Source of the DNA: Pterois miles
Lineage: Eukaryota > Chordata > Actinopteri > Perciformes > Scorpaenidae
Length of the DNA stretch: 64,000 nt
Assembly: GCA_947000775.1 (NCBI GenBank)
Contig: CAMQGK010000567.1
Coordinates: 23,032,001-23,096,000, forward strand
Direction: 5' to 3'
A model generated the notes under the pieces. That model saw only the letters and a list, made by a program, of their open reading frames with translations. It was not told the DNA's origin and searched no databases. Below are positions 36,885 through 48,095 of the stretch, piece by piece; the first letter of the stretch is position 1; the number at the start of each line of letters is the position of its first letter. A program made the translations under genes and the position numbers.

Positions 36885-37645
36885 GATAAGAAAAGAGCTA
36901 ACAGACAGCAGCACCAGGTATTATCGCTTAGAAATGTTAGCGAAAACACAACACACAGAACTAGTGACTTTAGCTTTAGAGGAACAGTATGAGCTTAGAA
37001 TGAGCCGTTTATATCTACATAAGGAGCAGGTTTCAGTTGTTTGGAAGATAAACTGCAAATTGCGAAATCTGATATGAGATCTGCTAAAACATGCAAAAAC
37101 TCTTGCGAGACTCCATGCCCAACAGTGTATCCTAACCTTAATTATCCAGAGTCAATGCCTAACCTGAACTCTTCAAGATGAATGATACATGGATTTGCAT
37201 TCATAGTGCTTTTCTAGTCCTCTGACCACTCAAAGTACTTTCAATAATGTCAGCATTCACCCATTCACACACATTCATACACTAATGGCAGAGGCTTCCA
37301 TGTAAGGTGCCAACTTGCCCATCAGGGTATTTTGCTCAGGGACCCTTCGAGGATGGGCTCGAACCGCCGATCTTCCAACTGGTGGACGATCTGCTCTACC
37401 TCTGAGCCAGTTACTCAGATCAATATCAAGAGAGTTCCCCCAATTTGCTGGTTCCGTTCTAGATACAACCAACCGAGTCCTCTTCACGGAGTGCCACGTT
37501 TCTACAGTAGTCCAGAGTGGAAAAACCAAACGCTGGCTCTAGATAAGGCCAATCGCATTTTTACGTCGGCCACCATAGATCTCCTGCACACTTGGCACAT
37601 GAGGTTTTAGTTGGTTGCAATCTGCAACCTCACCACGTGACAAAC
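36885..37645. mobile_element. dispersed element family D, copy 2 (split)
   Basis: The left part (to about 37080) has 'ctaacagacagcagcaccag', 'agaatgagccgtttatatct' and 'acataaggagcagg'. The right part (about 37436-37645) has 'gtttctacagtagtccagag', 'gttggttgcaatctgcaacc', in common with 27905-28356. A tRNA-like SINE sits between the two parts. Confidence 0.65.
37193..37412 (-). mobile_element. tRNA-like SINE piece, antisense, inside D2
   Basis: 'tagtgcttttctagtcctct', 'ccattcacacacattcatac', 'ggtgccaacttgcccatcag' and 'gggctcgaaccgccgatctt' followed by 'gctctacctctgagcca' are blocks of a very common teleost repeat. The last two are the reverse complement of T-arm and D-arm-like sequence of a degenerate tRNA. 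Confidence 0.65.
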
Positions 37646-40000
37646 ACCTTTTATAATTGCAAGTGTACGGGCATATTAATTTATTTAACTCTGAGTAGCT
37701 GACTGCTGGTTGAAAAAAATCAGGGCTTCAACTAGTTAAACGTGTTGTGAAATGTGTTCCCTTAATGAGACAAAAGTAGTTTTAAAACCATCCTAATCAC
37801 ACATTTTTTTCTGCGTCATAAGCCAGGTCATTTGTGTCTAATCTTAGTAAGCGAAAACAAACTGTGTTTGTTTGGAGTGCAAGATGCTGCTGCGCCGTGT
37901 TATTCTGCATCCAAGAAGACAAAGGTCAGAAATGCCAAAGTCAGCAATGCTACAGTTACACAAGTATCCGATTGTGACGTGTGTGAAATCCCTGATCGAA
38001 ACCACCCTTGTGTTGTAACAACACCAGCCGGCGGGGATGTGAGATTCTTCGACTGGATTTCTGTGCCACAAAGAGAGTCGTCCAGCCTCTCAGAGGCGAC
38101 ACAGACTCTCCTTTGGTAAAGGAATCCTTGCACCAAAAAGGCTCCATTTCCCTCTTTTCTCTGGTTTGGAGAGCCAGTCACAACCCCCCTTTTCACTGCA
38201 TTTTCACACATTCAATGCATCCAAAACGGTCTTGTTCTCTATCAAGTAAGCTTCTTAATTGACTGTTCTATACAGGGAGGGATTAGCTGATAAGAGGAGG
38301 TAAAGGGAGAAGAAAAAGAGGAAGTAAATGGTCAGTTGGAGGGGACACCAAAGGACATTAGTCTTGTCATCTGTGCTGTGATAAAAATACATCTTCAGAT
38401 GTGTGGGGACACGGAGGAAACACTTTGTGAGGCATCCAAGAAAAACGTGCACTATCAGGCACTTCGGAGGCAGCCTCTCCTCAGGAGAGACCACAGGAAG
38501 GCCCCTGCAGTGACAATTCAGTATTTCCTCCATCAGTAGCTACAGTTAAGACACTCGTAGGACATGGAACTGTTTCCATATAGACATGCCTTCAATGTAC
38601 TCTCACAATGTTTGGCCCATGTCTCTGCTGCTCTGTTTCCTTATGTTACAGCTGCCCAGGGCCCACTCGTGTACTAAATATTTTACCGTCACGCCATGCT
38701 GCAATGTTCTAATCTGTTCTTTCCATTGTTTGCCAGCATGTTCTAAGATTTTCAGCGCAAACAAGGAAAGTCGGGCTGTAAAAGAAGGCTCCGTGCTGTT
38801 GTGAGATCTCCAAACTCTTTAGAGCTGAGCTGCAGCATGACTAAGTACAACAGGGACCGATATAGTCTATAACCCGGGAGCACACACACACAGTCGCAGA
38901 TTGCCAGCTGTGCCACTGACGTAGGTGGAGTCCGAGTATCAAGCCAACACAGGCCTTTATAATCGTGCTAGATTTATAGGTGTGGTGCCTTGTGTTCTAT
39001 ATCTAATTACAGATTTTTTACAATGATAGCATGTTAAGTGAAATGCAATACAAGCGTGTTAGAAGCATTGCTTTGACCTAGACGTCGCAGCCCTGCCTTT
39101 TAATTTCACCATATAGGGTTTCAGCGAAACAGGCTGATATGCTTCCTCCTCGGGGGTGCAGAGGTAATGTGACTGGCAGAAAAGCAGACAGGAAAGGATT
39201 TTTTTTTCTTTATCGTTCAGTCTGTTCTTCCCTCAATCTGCCTCTCATTTTCAGGCTTATCACTCCACTCTGTCTAAACTCAATCTCTCTTCCCGTTTCT
39301 CTCCAAAGGTGCACTTTTATCTTGTATTTGACAAACAAAGGTGCCATTAAGTGCCTTCTAACAATATTTCATTAAACGAGTAGAAGTGGCCAACTCTCGA
39401 CTGCAGGGAAATTCCAGCTGGGGATGACAAGGGTAGTAGGAGGGGTTTGGTGGGGGGGTGAAGAAGCGGTGCGAGAGAATGAAAGTCGAGCTCCATCTCG
39501 TTTTTGACGGATTGGTAGAGACGTGGGGGAAATTTTACACGCTGTTTGTTTGACCATGCTTTCCGCATATCACATTAAAAACCACAAGTGTCGGGAGAGG
39601 AGTCAGACGAAGGGGCTCCTTCCTTCCGTCAACAATACCTGAGCTGTTCAGGGATGATTTATGCAGCACAAGTGACACTCGCTAACACTCCTTAATGCCA
39701 CTGATGATCTGCAGTGACACATCGACGCTGCCATGTACAAAGTAGCTAGTACAGCTGTCAGTTGTTGCTATAATCTACAATCTGACACCTGGCGATCGGC
39801 AAACAATTATAAAACCATCAAGCAAGCAAATCCTGGTGGTGTTGAAACCACGATAAAAAGGGCAATGAGGTGAAACTGGTGGCAGATTTTACATTGTAAA
39901 CAGGACACCCTACATATCTTCTAAAGTTATCAGAAGGAAAGCTTCATCAAAACAGACATGTATTTCCCTCTTGGACAGAGGAAATTTAGCACTGATCTGA
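37646..40000. other. noncoding, no gene recognised
   Basis: Several overlapping frames at 37832-38262 on both strands have no splice or domain support. Nothing else recognised. Confidence 0.5.
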
Positions 40001-40004
40001 TTAA

Positions 40005-40730
40005 AAGTTGTTCTTATAAAACTGCCAAGTTGACAAACCATATTCCTCCGTGTCCTCCTGTGCTCCTAATGGCTTTTAGTGCTCATGAATAAAATTAACC
40101 AATGAGAGCTGAGCAGTCTCTCCATCAGCCATTAATCACTCTGACCAAACGGTCAAACTAGGCAGCACTGATCAAAAATGAATCAATATTCTGTTACTGT
40201 AATGCCCATTTCTTGCCTCAAATGTTTTCAGAAACGCTTTTTAGTGTACTGTTTAGCTGTAAAATGAGAAAAGTTGCTCCAGCTGGCAGGCGGTGCTCAG
40301 TTTTGGCTCGACTGATTTCAACAGGGCAGCCGGATCACAAACATTCTCAGGGTCGCACTGTAAAGCCCCCTGAGGTGATTAGTGATTTTGGGATATTCAA
40401 ATAAAATTGACTTGACGACTCAATTCACAGCTGAACAGTACACTACAAGATGTTTCTGAAAACATTTGAAGACAAAAATCTAGATTCATATTTGATCGGC
40501 GCTGCCTAGTTTGACAGTTTGATCAGTGTCCTAGTTTTGCAAACAGTGATTGACAGCTGCTGTAGAAACAGCTCGGCTCTGATTGGTTGGTTTCCTTCAG
40601 GCATGCTGGAATATTGCAAATGCTAGTCGGAGCACAGGAGGACACAGAGGAATATGATTTTTTCACAGATTATCTGTCTCATGCACCACTGTCGGATTAT
40701 TATATTTGCTCAAAGTTACCTTGTGCAGCT
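40005..40730. mobile_element. TTAA-flanked foldback element, family B copy 1
   Basis: Flanked by TTAA at 40001-40004 and 40731-40734. The left arm (to about 40275) is the reverse complement of the right arm (from about 40426). For example 'cctccgtgtcctcctgtgct' pairs with 'agcacaggaggacacagagg', and 'aatgttttcagaaac' with 'gtttctgaaaacatt'. The centre (gctccagctggcaggcggtg) is shared with copies at 42173 and 62676. No transposase. A TTAA target fits piggyBac-type mobilisation, but the ends do not prove it. Confidence 0.75.
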
Positions 40731-40734
40731 TTAA

Positions 40735-41351
40735 ACAACACGATACATAAAACTATGTTGAGTCAGAGTCTCCTTGTGTCCTCACATTTGCAAAGCAGAT
40801 GTCTTGATTTTTGAGCATACCAAGAAAGTCTGTCATTCCCCATAACAAGACAAGGAACATGACAGATATTTAGATAAATAAAAATTCCAACATGTTCAAC
40901 ACTACAACAGTTTTGTTTTCTAATAACAACACAGTATCCTGACAATTCCACACACACACAAAATGCTAAATTCGGTCCAGGATGATTAGTGAAGAAAAGC
41001 AAAGACCACCCGTGTTTGCTCACATAAAAACCCGTGGCTCTCACATCCAATCAGGTATCATAGATCAGACTGTTTATGAGACAACCTGTAAAGACCAGAG
41101 GCAACGGCTCTGCCACATGTTTTACTGCTCTGTTTGAATAATCAGGTACAAGTAAAACAAACAGCTACAGAAGGGATGTTTAGCAAGGAGCTCAGGATCC
41201 AACTTGGGGTAATAAGTGTTCATTAGTTTTAATGGCCTGGCTCCTGGACCAAATGAAATGAAGACCAGGAGACCACATCCAGCTAACGTAAATAAACCAA
41301 AAATCTCCTCCACTGTCTGTCATGACAAATTTTCTCTCACTCTCTTTACAG
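40735..41351. other. noncoding, no gene recognised
   Basis: Unique sequence running into the acceptor of the candidate exon. Confidence 0.5.
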
Positions 41352-41394
41352 ATTGCGTAAAACTAAAGCAGGAACTTGAAGATTACGCCAGAAG
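41352..41394 (+). CDS. candidate 43 nt exon encoding a coiled-coil-like peptide
   Basis: A strong pyrimidine tract and acceptor (ttttctctcactctctttacag) are followed by 43 nt and the donor AGAAG|GTACAG. Two frames contain stops. The third is open and reads C-V-K-L-K-Q-E-L-E-D-Y-A-R, preceded by a split codon that becomes Asp if the upstream exon ends in G. The charged, leucine-spaced peptide looks like part of a coiled coil. No family recognised. Small size and a lone occurrence keep confidence low. It lies opposite in strand to the promoter candidate at 58.6 kb. Confidence 0.28.
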
Positions 41395-42097
41395 GTACAG
41401 TTTGTATTCTTGGGTAATTACGAATGAAAAGATCTTTACCATAATAGAGCATTTACAAAACTAATGAATGTCTCTCGGCACAGAATAAAGAACTATACAG
41501 CAACTTTGAAAGCACACTCGGATCTCTATCTTTTTTTATTCTTCTAGACTATGCTAAGACTGCAAAGTGTTAAAACAAAAATGTGGGGGACACGAGTCAA
41601 GGATTGTTTAATCTTCAATAAAAGTTTAAAGAAATACATCTCCAGTGACCCAGTGGTTATGTTTTAAGCCTGTTAGTCCATTAAGCAGATGCTGATGTTT
41701 GGTGGCACATCTTGATTCCACCTGAGCCCGGAGAGAGGCGTTGAGGCCGGCCCAGTGGTCCAGATGGCCCCCCCAACACAGGCCTGAACATAAACATGGC
41801 TTGGGTCTGGTTGAGGAGAGGGAGACCCCGTTTATTTATGGAAATGTCTGGGTCTGGGACACAATTATAGATAGATGAGGTGAGGGACAAAGGAAAAGGG
41901 CAGGAGGCGTCCAAACTTACACATGTGGATGGCTTCCAGTACGGTCAGACAGTTGTGTGATCTGGCCCACCTACACACTAGTAGCTGAATATTGGTGAGT
42001 GTGTGTGTGTGTGTGAGTGCCAGATTAAATGTCCCACATACTCTGTCTTATCTACAGATGTACTATAAAGTAAACTATAAAGTAAATTATAGATTTT
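41395..42097. other. noncoding, no gene recognised
   Basis: Short (GT)n near 42000-42016. Otherwise nothing recognised. Confidence 0.5.
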
Positions 42098-42172
42098 AAA
42101 GGGGACATATGCTGATTTCCAGGTTCATTCTTGTCTTTTGGGTTTCTACTAGAACATGTTTACATGTTTTAA

Positions 42173-42629
42173 AGCTTCAGTAGGCAACACGTTTATGGCA
42201 TCATTTATGGCAACCATTCAGCATATTGTAATTGTGAGAGAAACGACTTCTGCACCTCCTCATGGCTCTGCTTTCAAGCTTTAAAACATTTAGCCAGTGA
42301 TGGGAGACTTTGACCAATCACAGGTCATTTCAGGGAGAGAGAGCGTTCCTATTAGTTGTGCTCCAGCTGGTGGGCGGCACTTGGTACTCTCGACTGTTTT
42401 CAACATGGCTGCCAGGTCACAGACTTTCTCATTTTATAGCTAAACAATAACTACAAGATGTTTCTGGTTGTTTTCCTCCAGTCTGTGAAATCTAGCGGAT
42501 GCTGTAAGGAGCACCGGAGGACACAGAGGGATTACCTGTCTCATGCACAACTGTCAGGATATACTGACTATTTTCAAAAAATAACTTTTTTTTAAAATCA
42601 CATTTGCTCCATTTCTACCCACTGCAGCT
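42173..42629. mobile_element. family B element, copy 2, nested in A3 with TTAA duplication
   Basis: The ends AGCTTCAGTAGG and, inward from the right, AGCTGCAGTGGG match at 10 of 12 positions. TTAA is present at both borders (42169-42172, 42630-42633), while the uninterrupted host should have it once. Body blocks 'ccaatcacaggtcatttcag', 'agctggtgggcggcacttgg', 'caacatggctgccaggtcac' and 'acaagatgtttctg' match 62676-63095. Confidence 0.8.
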
Positions 42630-42706
42630 TTAATGTTCAAAAACACATCATTTCTTTAAATCATACCCTCTGTCTGAACATACCTGTATTCAGGCTCCTT
42701 TTCAGC

Positions 42707-43088
42707 CAACCTGTTCTCATTACCAGATACCAAATCTCACCGTTTGGTAAGTGCCTCTCGGCATAAGAATCAGACGTACCCATTAGCAGCAGTCTGTGAT
42801 GAACCAGGCTTCCAACTGCCTCCAGTGTAAACCCTCGCACAGCATTATTTGATGGTTAGAGCAATGTGGTGTTAACTCTACGTACGTGGTTGTGTTGCCT
42901 AAACCTAACTTCCTGTGAAAACATACGTTTATTTTGAAAGGGCACTATGCATGTAGCGAGTGTAGATTGATACGCCGTCCCCAGTCTGTCCAAAAGGAAA
43001 CCATCAGGGACACCAAGTGCAACAGTCTCTGATGCCGAGGGACACTGACCAAGCGACGATATGATGAGTTGGGAGTGAGAATATGTTG
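42707..43088. mobile_element. foldback element I, nested in A3
   Basis: The left end CAACCTGTTCTCATTACC pairs with the right end read inward, CAACATATTCTCACTCCC. Pairing continues through 'caccgtttggtaagtgcctctcggcat' (in two parts) against the block around 'gatgccgagggacactgacc'. The length is 382 bp. Internal 'gttgcctaaacctaacttcc' resembles repeat M in reverse. Confidence 0.75.
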
Positions 43089-43135
43089 CTTTAGTACCTG
43101 TCTCTTTAAGAAAAAGCCCAGTCTACTCTGATTGG

Positions 43136-44293
43136 CTTATGATAAAATGAAACGAACCTGGAACATAGGAAGGGGAGCCAATTTGATGGCTTGTTGAATC
43201 ACATGTTTTCCGATCTAGGCAGCCCACAAAAAAATGACTGGGTTGTCTTATTTCACAGTTTGTGGGTTGGTGTCCACTCCCAAATGTATGATCACAAGCA
43301 CTGAAAAAAATGAGTTTTTCATGATACATGAACAGCTCCCTAATTTGAGGAACTAATTGATCTCTCCGTGACGTCAAACTCACCACAAACAAGCCCATGT
43401 AGCCAGAGGCATTGGCTGCAGGGCGACAAAAGTGGAGTGAGGGTGTGAGGCCGGGGAATTCAAAGAATTTCCCCATGTGCTTACCGGTAAAAACCAAGCC
43501 CACTGTAGGTTTATGAAGGTATGGCTGAGCGAAGCCCTTTTCATCTTTGCTGCACTCTCCTCAACTGTATCAGTTCAATCTCGATTTTTACAATAGGGCT
43601 TTACAGCTTAATAGCCTGGCTGCAGAAACCCAGACATCGTAAGGTGTTTTTATGGCTCGTGTTGTTCCTTTATGACTGGGCCAAATGTCAATGCTTTACT
43701 GTACAGCACAGGGGCAGGTAGTTCTACAGAACCAGTACGGAGCTGGACAGTTATTTAAGTTTCATCACTATCCGCCTGACGTTAAGCTGAGAAAATGTGG
43801 TCAGGATGAGGAAGCTATTGGCACTGGCACACACATACGCACACAGTTTGCACTCAAATACCACAGCTGAGTCTACACTACATTGCCTCATAAACGCATG
43901 TGTTTTCTGTTGCCTTTGACAAAACAACCGTCCAATATGAAAATCAAGTTACACACTGAAGCAACCCTCATGGGAGCCTCTGCAAATCTGCAAGGCTTTT
44001 GCTGCAAATCTGCAAGACAGTTGCTTGTGAGGAAAGACAAATCAGTGTCACTTATTGTATTTCTCACTTCTAACATTGTTTGTGAGGTTAGAGTAGGCAT
44101 CATGTTGCTCAAAGTACCTATAGTATATAGGTGCTACAAAAGTTTACACCTTTTCTTGGTGACATTAACAGTTATCAGTCATCAGCGTCACTGTGGCGGG
44201 GTCTGTCTCACTTCAGCATCATTACAACATCGAGTAGGGCAATAAAACGAAGGCTAGGTGATTAGCACGGTGGCCTGACACAGCATGCGCGCG

Positions 44294-44294
<1 letters not shown>
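43136..44294. other. noncoding, no gene recognised
   Basis: Frames at 43521-44245 have no splice or domain support. Confidence 0.5.

Positions 44295-44354
<60 letters not shown>
44295..44354. repeat. (CA)n microsatellite, 60 nt
   Basis: CA array preceded by GCGCGC. Confidence 0.97.
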
Positions 44355-44357
<3 letters not shown>

Positions 44358-45737
44358 GTGTAAACATTACACAATCGCACCAAACATATGAGCAGCTTCA
44401 GCTAATTAAGACCACGCTGCCTTCTAATGCCTGTTTATATCGGACTCTTAAATGAATAAGGCCCCTGGAGCTCCTTCCAAAACAGCTCAGTCTAAAGGAG
44501 GTGATAGGGGAGGTGGGATGAAAATTAAAGTAGGAAGGGGACTGGCAAATCATTTAGCCCTGCAGTGCCCCACAGTAAAGGTTTCACAAAAAACAAGGAA
44601 AAAAAATAAATAATGTTGAATAAAAAAAAAAAAAATTGTCGATCGGAAAAAGTTTAGCCTCGGGATGCAGGCGAACCTGCTCATTAGATGATTAAAGAAA
44701 TCTACACCGAGGAGCAAGATCATCAGAGGCATGAAGATTATCAAACGTCCCAATATCTTTGATCTTTTGGAGAATGGGGTGAACGCGAGCGAGTGAAAAG
44801 GGAACTTCTACCTCTCAATCGGTACCATGTGGGGCTTTATTAGTGTGCTGCTGCCATTCTCGCTGCCTTGGCGGGCATGAAGGACACGGAGACCCAGGGG
44901 GCAGAGAGGGACTGGCCATCGCTCGCTCACATCGTTAAAGTCGATAAGCTGGCAGCAAGTAGGGAGGGAAGCCTGCCATCAGTAAACCCCTCGGTCCCTG
45001 ACCACTTCACTCACATTTTCCAAAAAGCTTTTCTCAAGCTGCTCTCCACCTCTTCTTCTCCCCGGTTCGACTGGACTCTGGCCTTCCAGAGCGCCATGGC
45101 GCCGCACTTGTGGGAGGGGATGGAAAAGTCCGACCTCACCTGAGCGACCTTTGCCCTGTCCTCAAGGTCACCAGGCTCTCCATCAAACCTCTGAGTAACA
45201 GTAAACATGTCAGACCAGCTACCTCCCTGCTTTTACAGGCCGCACAGTGCATATATCGCACAATTAATAATGATTTTAGAAATGTCACACATGTAATTAT
45301 ACCTGGAGGTGGATCACCCATTTTAATATGCACAGATTTTTGGGACACGGGGTTTCAAGTTGCTTGGAAGGTGGTGTAGGCATATGTGTGTGTGAGAGGG
45401 AGAGACAGATGTCTGGAAGAGGCTAGGTTGGCATAGTTTACAGTGGAGGAGTGCAGGCTTTGTAAACGAACGGAGGAACACACACAAACATACGTACCCA
45501 CCTCACACAAACTCCCCTCCTTACACCACACTGAAACCAGAGTTTACAACAGCCGCGCACCGCCGCTAATGTCCTCCGTGTGTATATGAGTTGGTGTATG
45601 TGTGTGCGTGTACACGTGTCTACGCTACAAGTCAAGCTCCAGACTCCCTTTTCAACAGCTGTCCGGCTGGCCTGATTGAGAGCTGTAGCACCGACCGGGG
45701 CTAGCCACATAACGGGGAAGATTATTCATTTTCATTG
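44355..45737. other. noncoding, no gene recognised
   Basis: 44860-45150 is GC-richer and open on the plus strand for 91 codons, but no splice pair or family signature was found. Confidence 0.45.
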
Positions 45738-45745
45738 CACTAGGG

Positions 45746-46272
45746 CACGGGTCAGCAACCTTTACTATCAAAAGAGCCCCCAAAAAAACCCCAAAGAACT
45801 CTGTCTGGAGCCGCAAAATATATTTGAACCTCATAATGAAGGTTACACAGGCTATTGAGTGTAATCCAGTGAAGTCCAAATGAGAGGCAGGACAGTGACG
45901 AAACATCTCAGGAGATTTGGCTGAAAGCTCCTGCTGGCTAGTCAGCAAATGCTGTGTGCTTGTTTTGAAAATCCGTCCATGCACAATTAAATCACTCAAA
46001 GACTTTTTGGGGGGAATTTGAAATCCATTGCTAGCTTACTAAGGAGCTATTAAGGTTCGACAAACTTAGAGAATAAACATTCATAGGTTATGATGCACAT
46101 TTTAGTTGATTGAAATGATGCAATTTTTATGTATATATAGGGCTACGGTATTTTTTACAACTGAAGAATGCATTTACAATAAGAATGTAAGAAACACTTC
46201 AGGCCGACAACAATGATGTTAAAAAATAACCACGCTGCATTTGGCTCTGTAGCCGCAGGTTGCTGACCCCAG
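45746..46272. mobile_element. non-autonomous hAT-type element with 8 bp duplication
   Basis: The ends CACGGGTCAGCAACCT and, inward from the right, CTGGGGTCAGCAACCT match the CAGGGGTCAGCAACC end of a widespread hAT family. Flanking 8-mers cactaggg (45738-45745) and cgctaggc (46273-46280) match at 6 of 8, the duplication length of hAT elements. At 527 bp it has no transposase frame. Confidence 0.85.
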
Positions 46273-46280
46273 CGCTAGGC

Positions 46281-47392
46281 TTTGCCTTGGTTTCTAATTA
46301 AGGTATTGCTAACGTTACCCACGGAGGCCCAGTGTTACCCCGTGGAAGGGTGCAACAGTGTGGGGTGCTGCATACATTAAGAGGGCCTGTAAAGAAGCCG
46401 TTACCACTAAGAACACCCCATTAATGTAAACCACAAGGAGCAAAGACTCTGGAGCTATAAGAAATAGTTACAGAGAAAGGCTCGCCATGTAATACTTTAT
46501 CGCACTGCTGCAAAAAATGTGGTTAATACAGCAGCCAACGTATGAAATCTGAGGTTTGAAATGTGAAAAATGCAGCTAATGAACAACCGTGTTCCCTAAA
46601 GCCTTGAAAAGTACAGAAGTCCAGAGTGGATGATTAACTTGGAACAGTAGACAGAGGTTTACTTGAGCCATCGACCAGACAGATAAACACTTCCTCCTCT
46701 GTATCTCCACCAAAGCTCCACCTTAACTTGCTCACTCTTCCCGCTCTGCCATGCCTCGACACATTGTCTGCAATAAACAACGGCTTGGGAAAAACATAGA
46801 CGTCTTCCCTGAAGGCATGTGAGCTCCTACAGTACCTGCCTGCCTGTCCTGGACACGTCTGGTCAGGTCCTCGACTCAGCTAGCCTGCGGTCCCTCTTAT
46901 CAAAAGCTGTTGAATGATTTAGATGATTAGTTATTATGAGGAGATGAGTAATTTTGGAGACAGAGAGGAGATAAACAGTGTCGCAACCACTGAGTTCTGT
47001 TGTGGGGTTTTACTCTGGAAATGAATGAGATTTCAGGCAGGTGCTAATGTCAACAACACAAAGACCAGCTTGCACTTTCACTAAGAATAAATAGAAGAGA
47101 AATAAATAAAAAGAGCAGGAGCAAATAGTGGCTAACAGCTCCGATAAGCCCTCAGTTTGGAATTTTGGTTTGGGTAAGAAAGGAGGGTAGATAAGAGGGA
47201 TCCGGAGGAACTACACAAAGAAACATTACAAAGGTTATGCAGAAGGCTGTGTGTGCACAACTTGGTAGAGCAGCTCTTAAAGGTGGCTAAAGTCCCCTTA
47301 GTCACAAACCCAAAAGGAGAAATCTGATTAGCTGCAGATTATGGACAAGTTGACATACACTCATACCAGTGCAGGAGGTGTGGCTGTGTGTA

Positions 47393-47396
<4 letters not shown>
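46281..47396. other. noncoding, no gene recognised
   Basis: No feature seen. Confidence 0.55.

Positions 47397-47476
<80 letters not shown>
47397..47476. repeat. (CA)n microsatellite, 80 nt
   Basis: Uninterrupted CA array ending 3 nt before element E2. Confidence 0.97.
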
Positions 47477-47478
<2 letters not shown>

Positions 47479-47479
47479 T

Positions 47480-48095
47480 AGGGCTTTCAACATTAATGTG
47501 GTAATAACGCATTCACGCAAAATGGTTTTACCGGCACTAATTTCTTTGAGGCATCAATCAGTCTTTCGGAGGTTGTAGCAAGCTTGGCTTTGAAGCTAGA
47601 GTGACGGTACTAGCATCATATGAAACAAGAAAACCTAAGGAACCCACTGGTACCATGTCATACTATCTAGTCGCAAGGGAGGCTAAATACTGCTCCAAAC
47701 TCAACTCAAAGCTTGGCGAGGAAAAACTAGCATGGCCATATTCAGAGGGGTGCCTTGACGTCTGACCTCCAGATATGTGAATGAAAATGGGTTCTCTGGG
47801 TACCCACGATTCTCCCCCTGACAAACATGCCCACTTTATGATAATCACATGCAGGCTGGGGCAAGTCATCGTCAAGTCAGCACACTGACACACTGACAGC
47901 TGTTGTTGCCTGTTGGGCTGTTGGACTCTGCCATGTTATTATCTGCATATTTTTTTAATGCTAAATGAAGAACCTGTGAGGGATAATATCTGTCATTGTT
48001 TTGTGGTGTTAACTGATTACCAATAATACATATATACATACATATCTTATCTTATCTTATCTTATTTGAACAAAGCAGCATACTTGCCCATTTAA
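47480..48095. mobile_element. dispersed element family E, copy 2, right end truncated
   Basis: Starts AGGGCTTTCAACATTAATGTGG and shares the blocks listed for 5936-6877. It is longer in the middle (keeps 'tgacaaacatgcccacttta' and 'cacatgcaggctggggcaag') but lacks the far terminus. It includes a short CTTAT repeat at 48046-48065. Confidence 0.8.
48046..48065. repeat. (CTTAT)4 microsatellite
   Basis: Four pentanucleotide units inside element E2. Confidence 0.9.

Larger units (their letters stand above)
42098..43135 (-). mobile_element. dispersed element family A, copy 3, host of two nested insertions
   Basis: Three separated pieces read through as one family A element in reverse. 42098-42172 has 'aaaggggacatatgctgatt' and 'gggtttctactagaacatg'. 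42630-42706 has 'taatgttcaaaaacacatca' and 'ccctctgtctgaacatacct'. 43089-43135 has 'tacctgtctctttaagaaaa' and 'ctctgattggctta'. The gaps are filled by elements B2 and I. Confidence 0.7.

Noticed and set aside
37330..37412. tRNA-like arms (gggctcgaacc, gctctacc)
   Set aside because: They belong to a decayed antisense SINE; no complete cloverleaf or terminator.
44868..45143. 91-codon plus-strand frame in GC-richer DNA
   Set aside because: No acceptor/donor pair, and the opposite strand is also open, so openness reflects composition.
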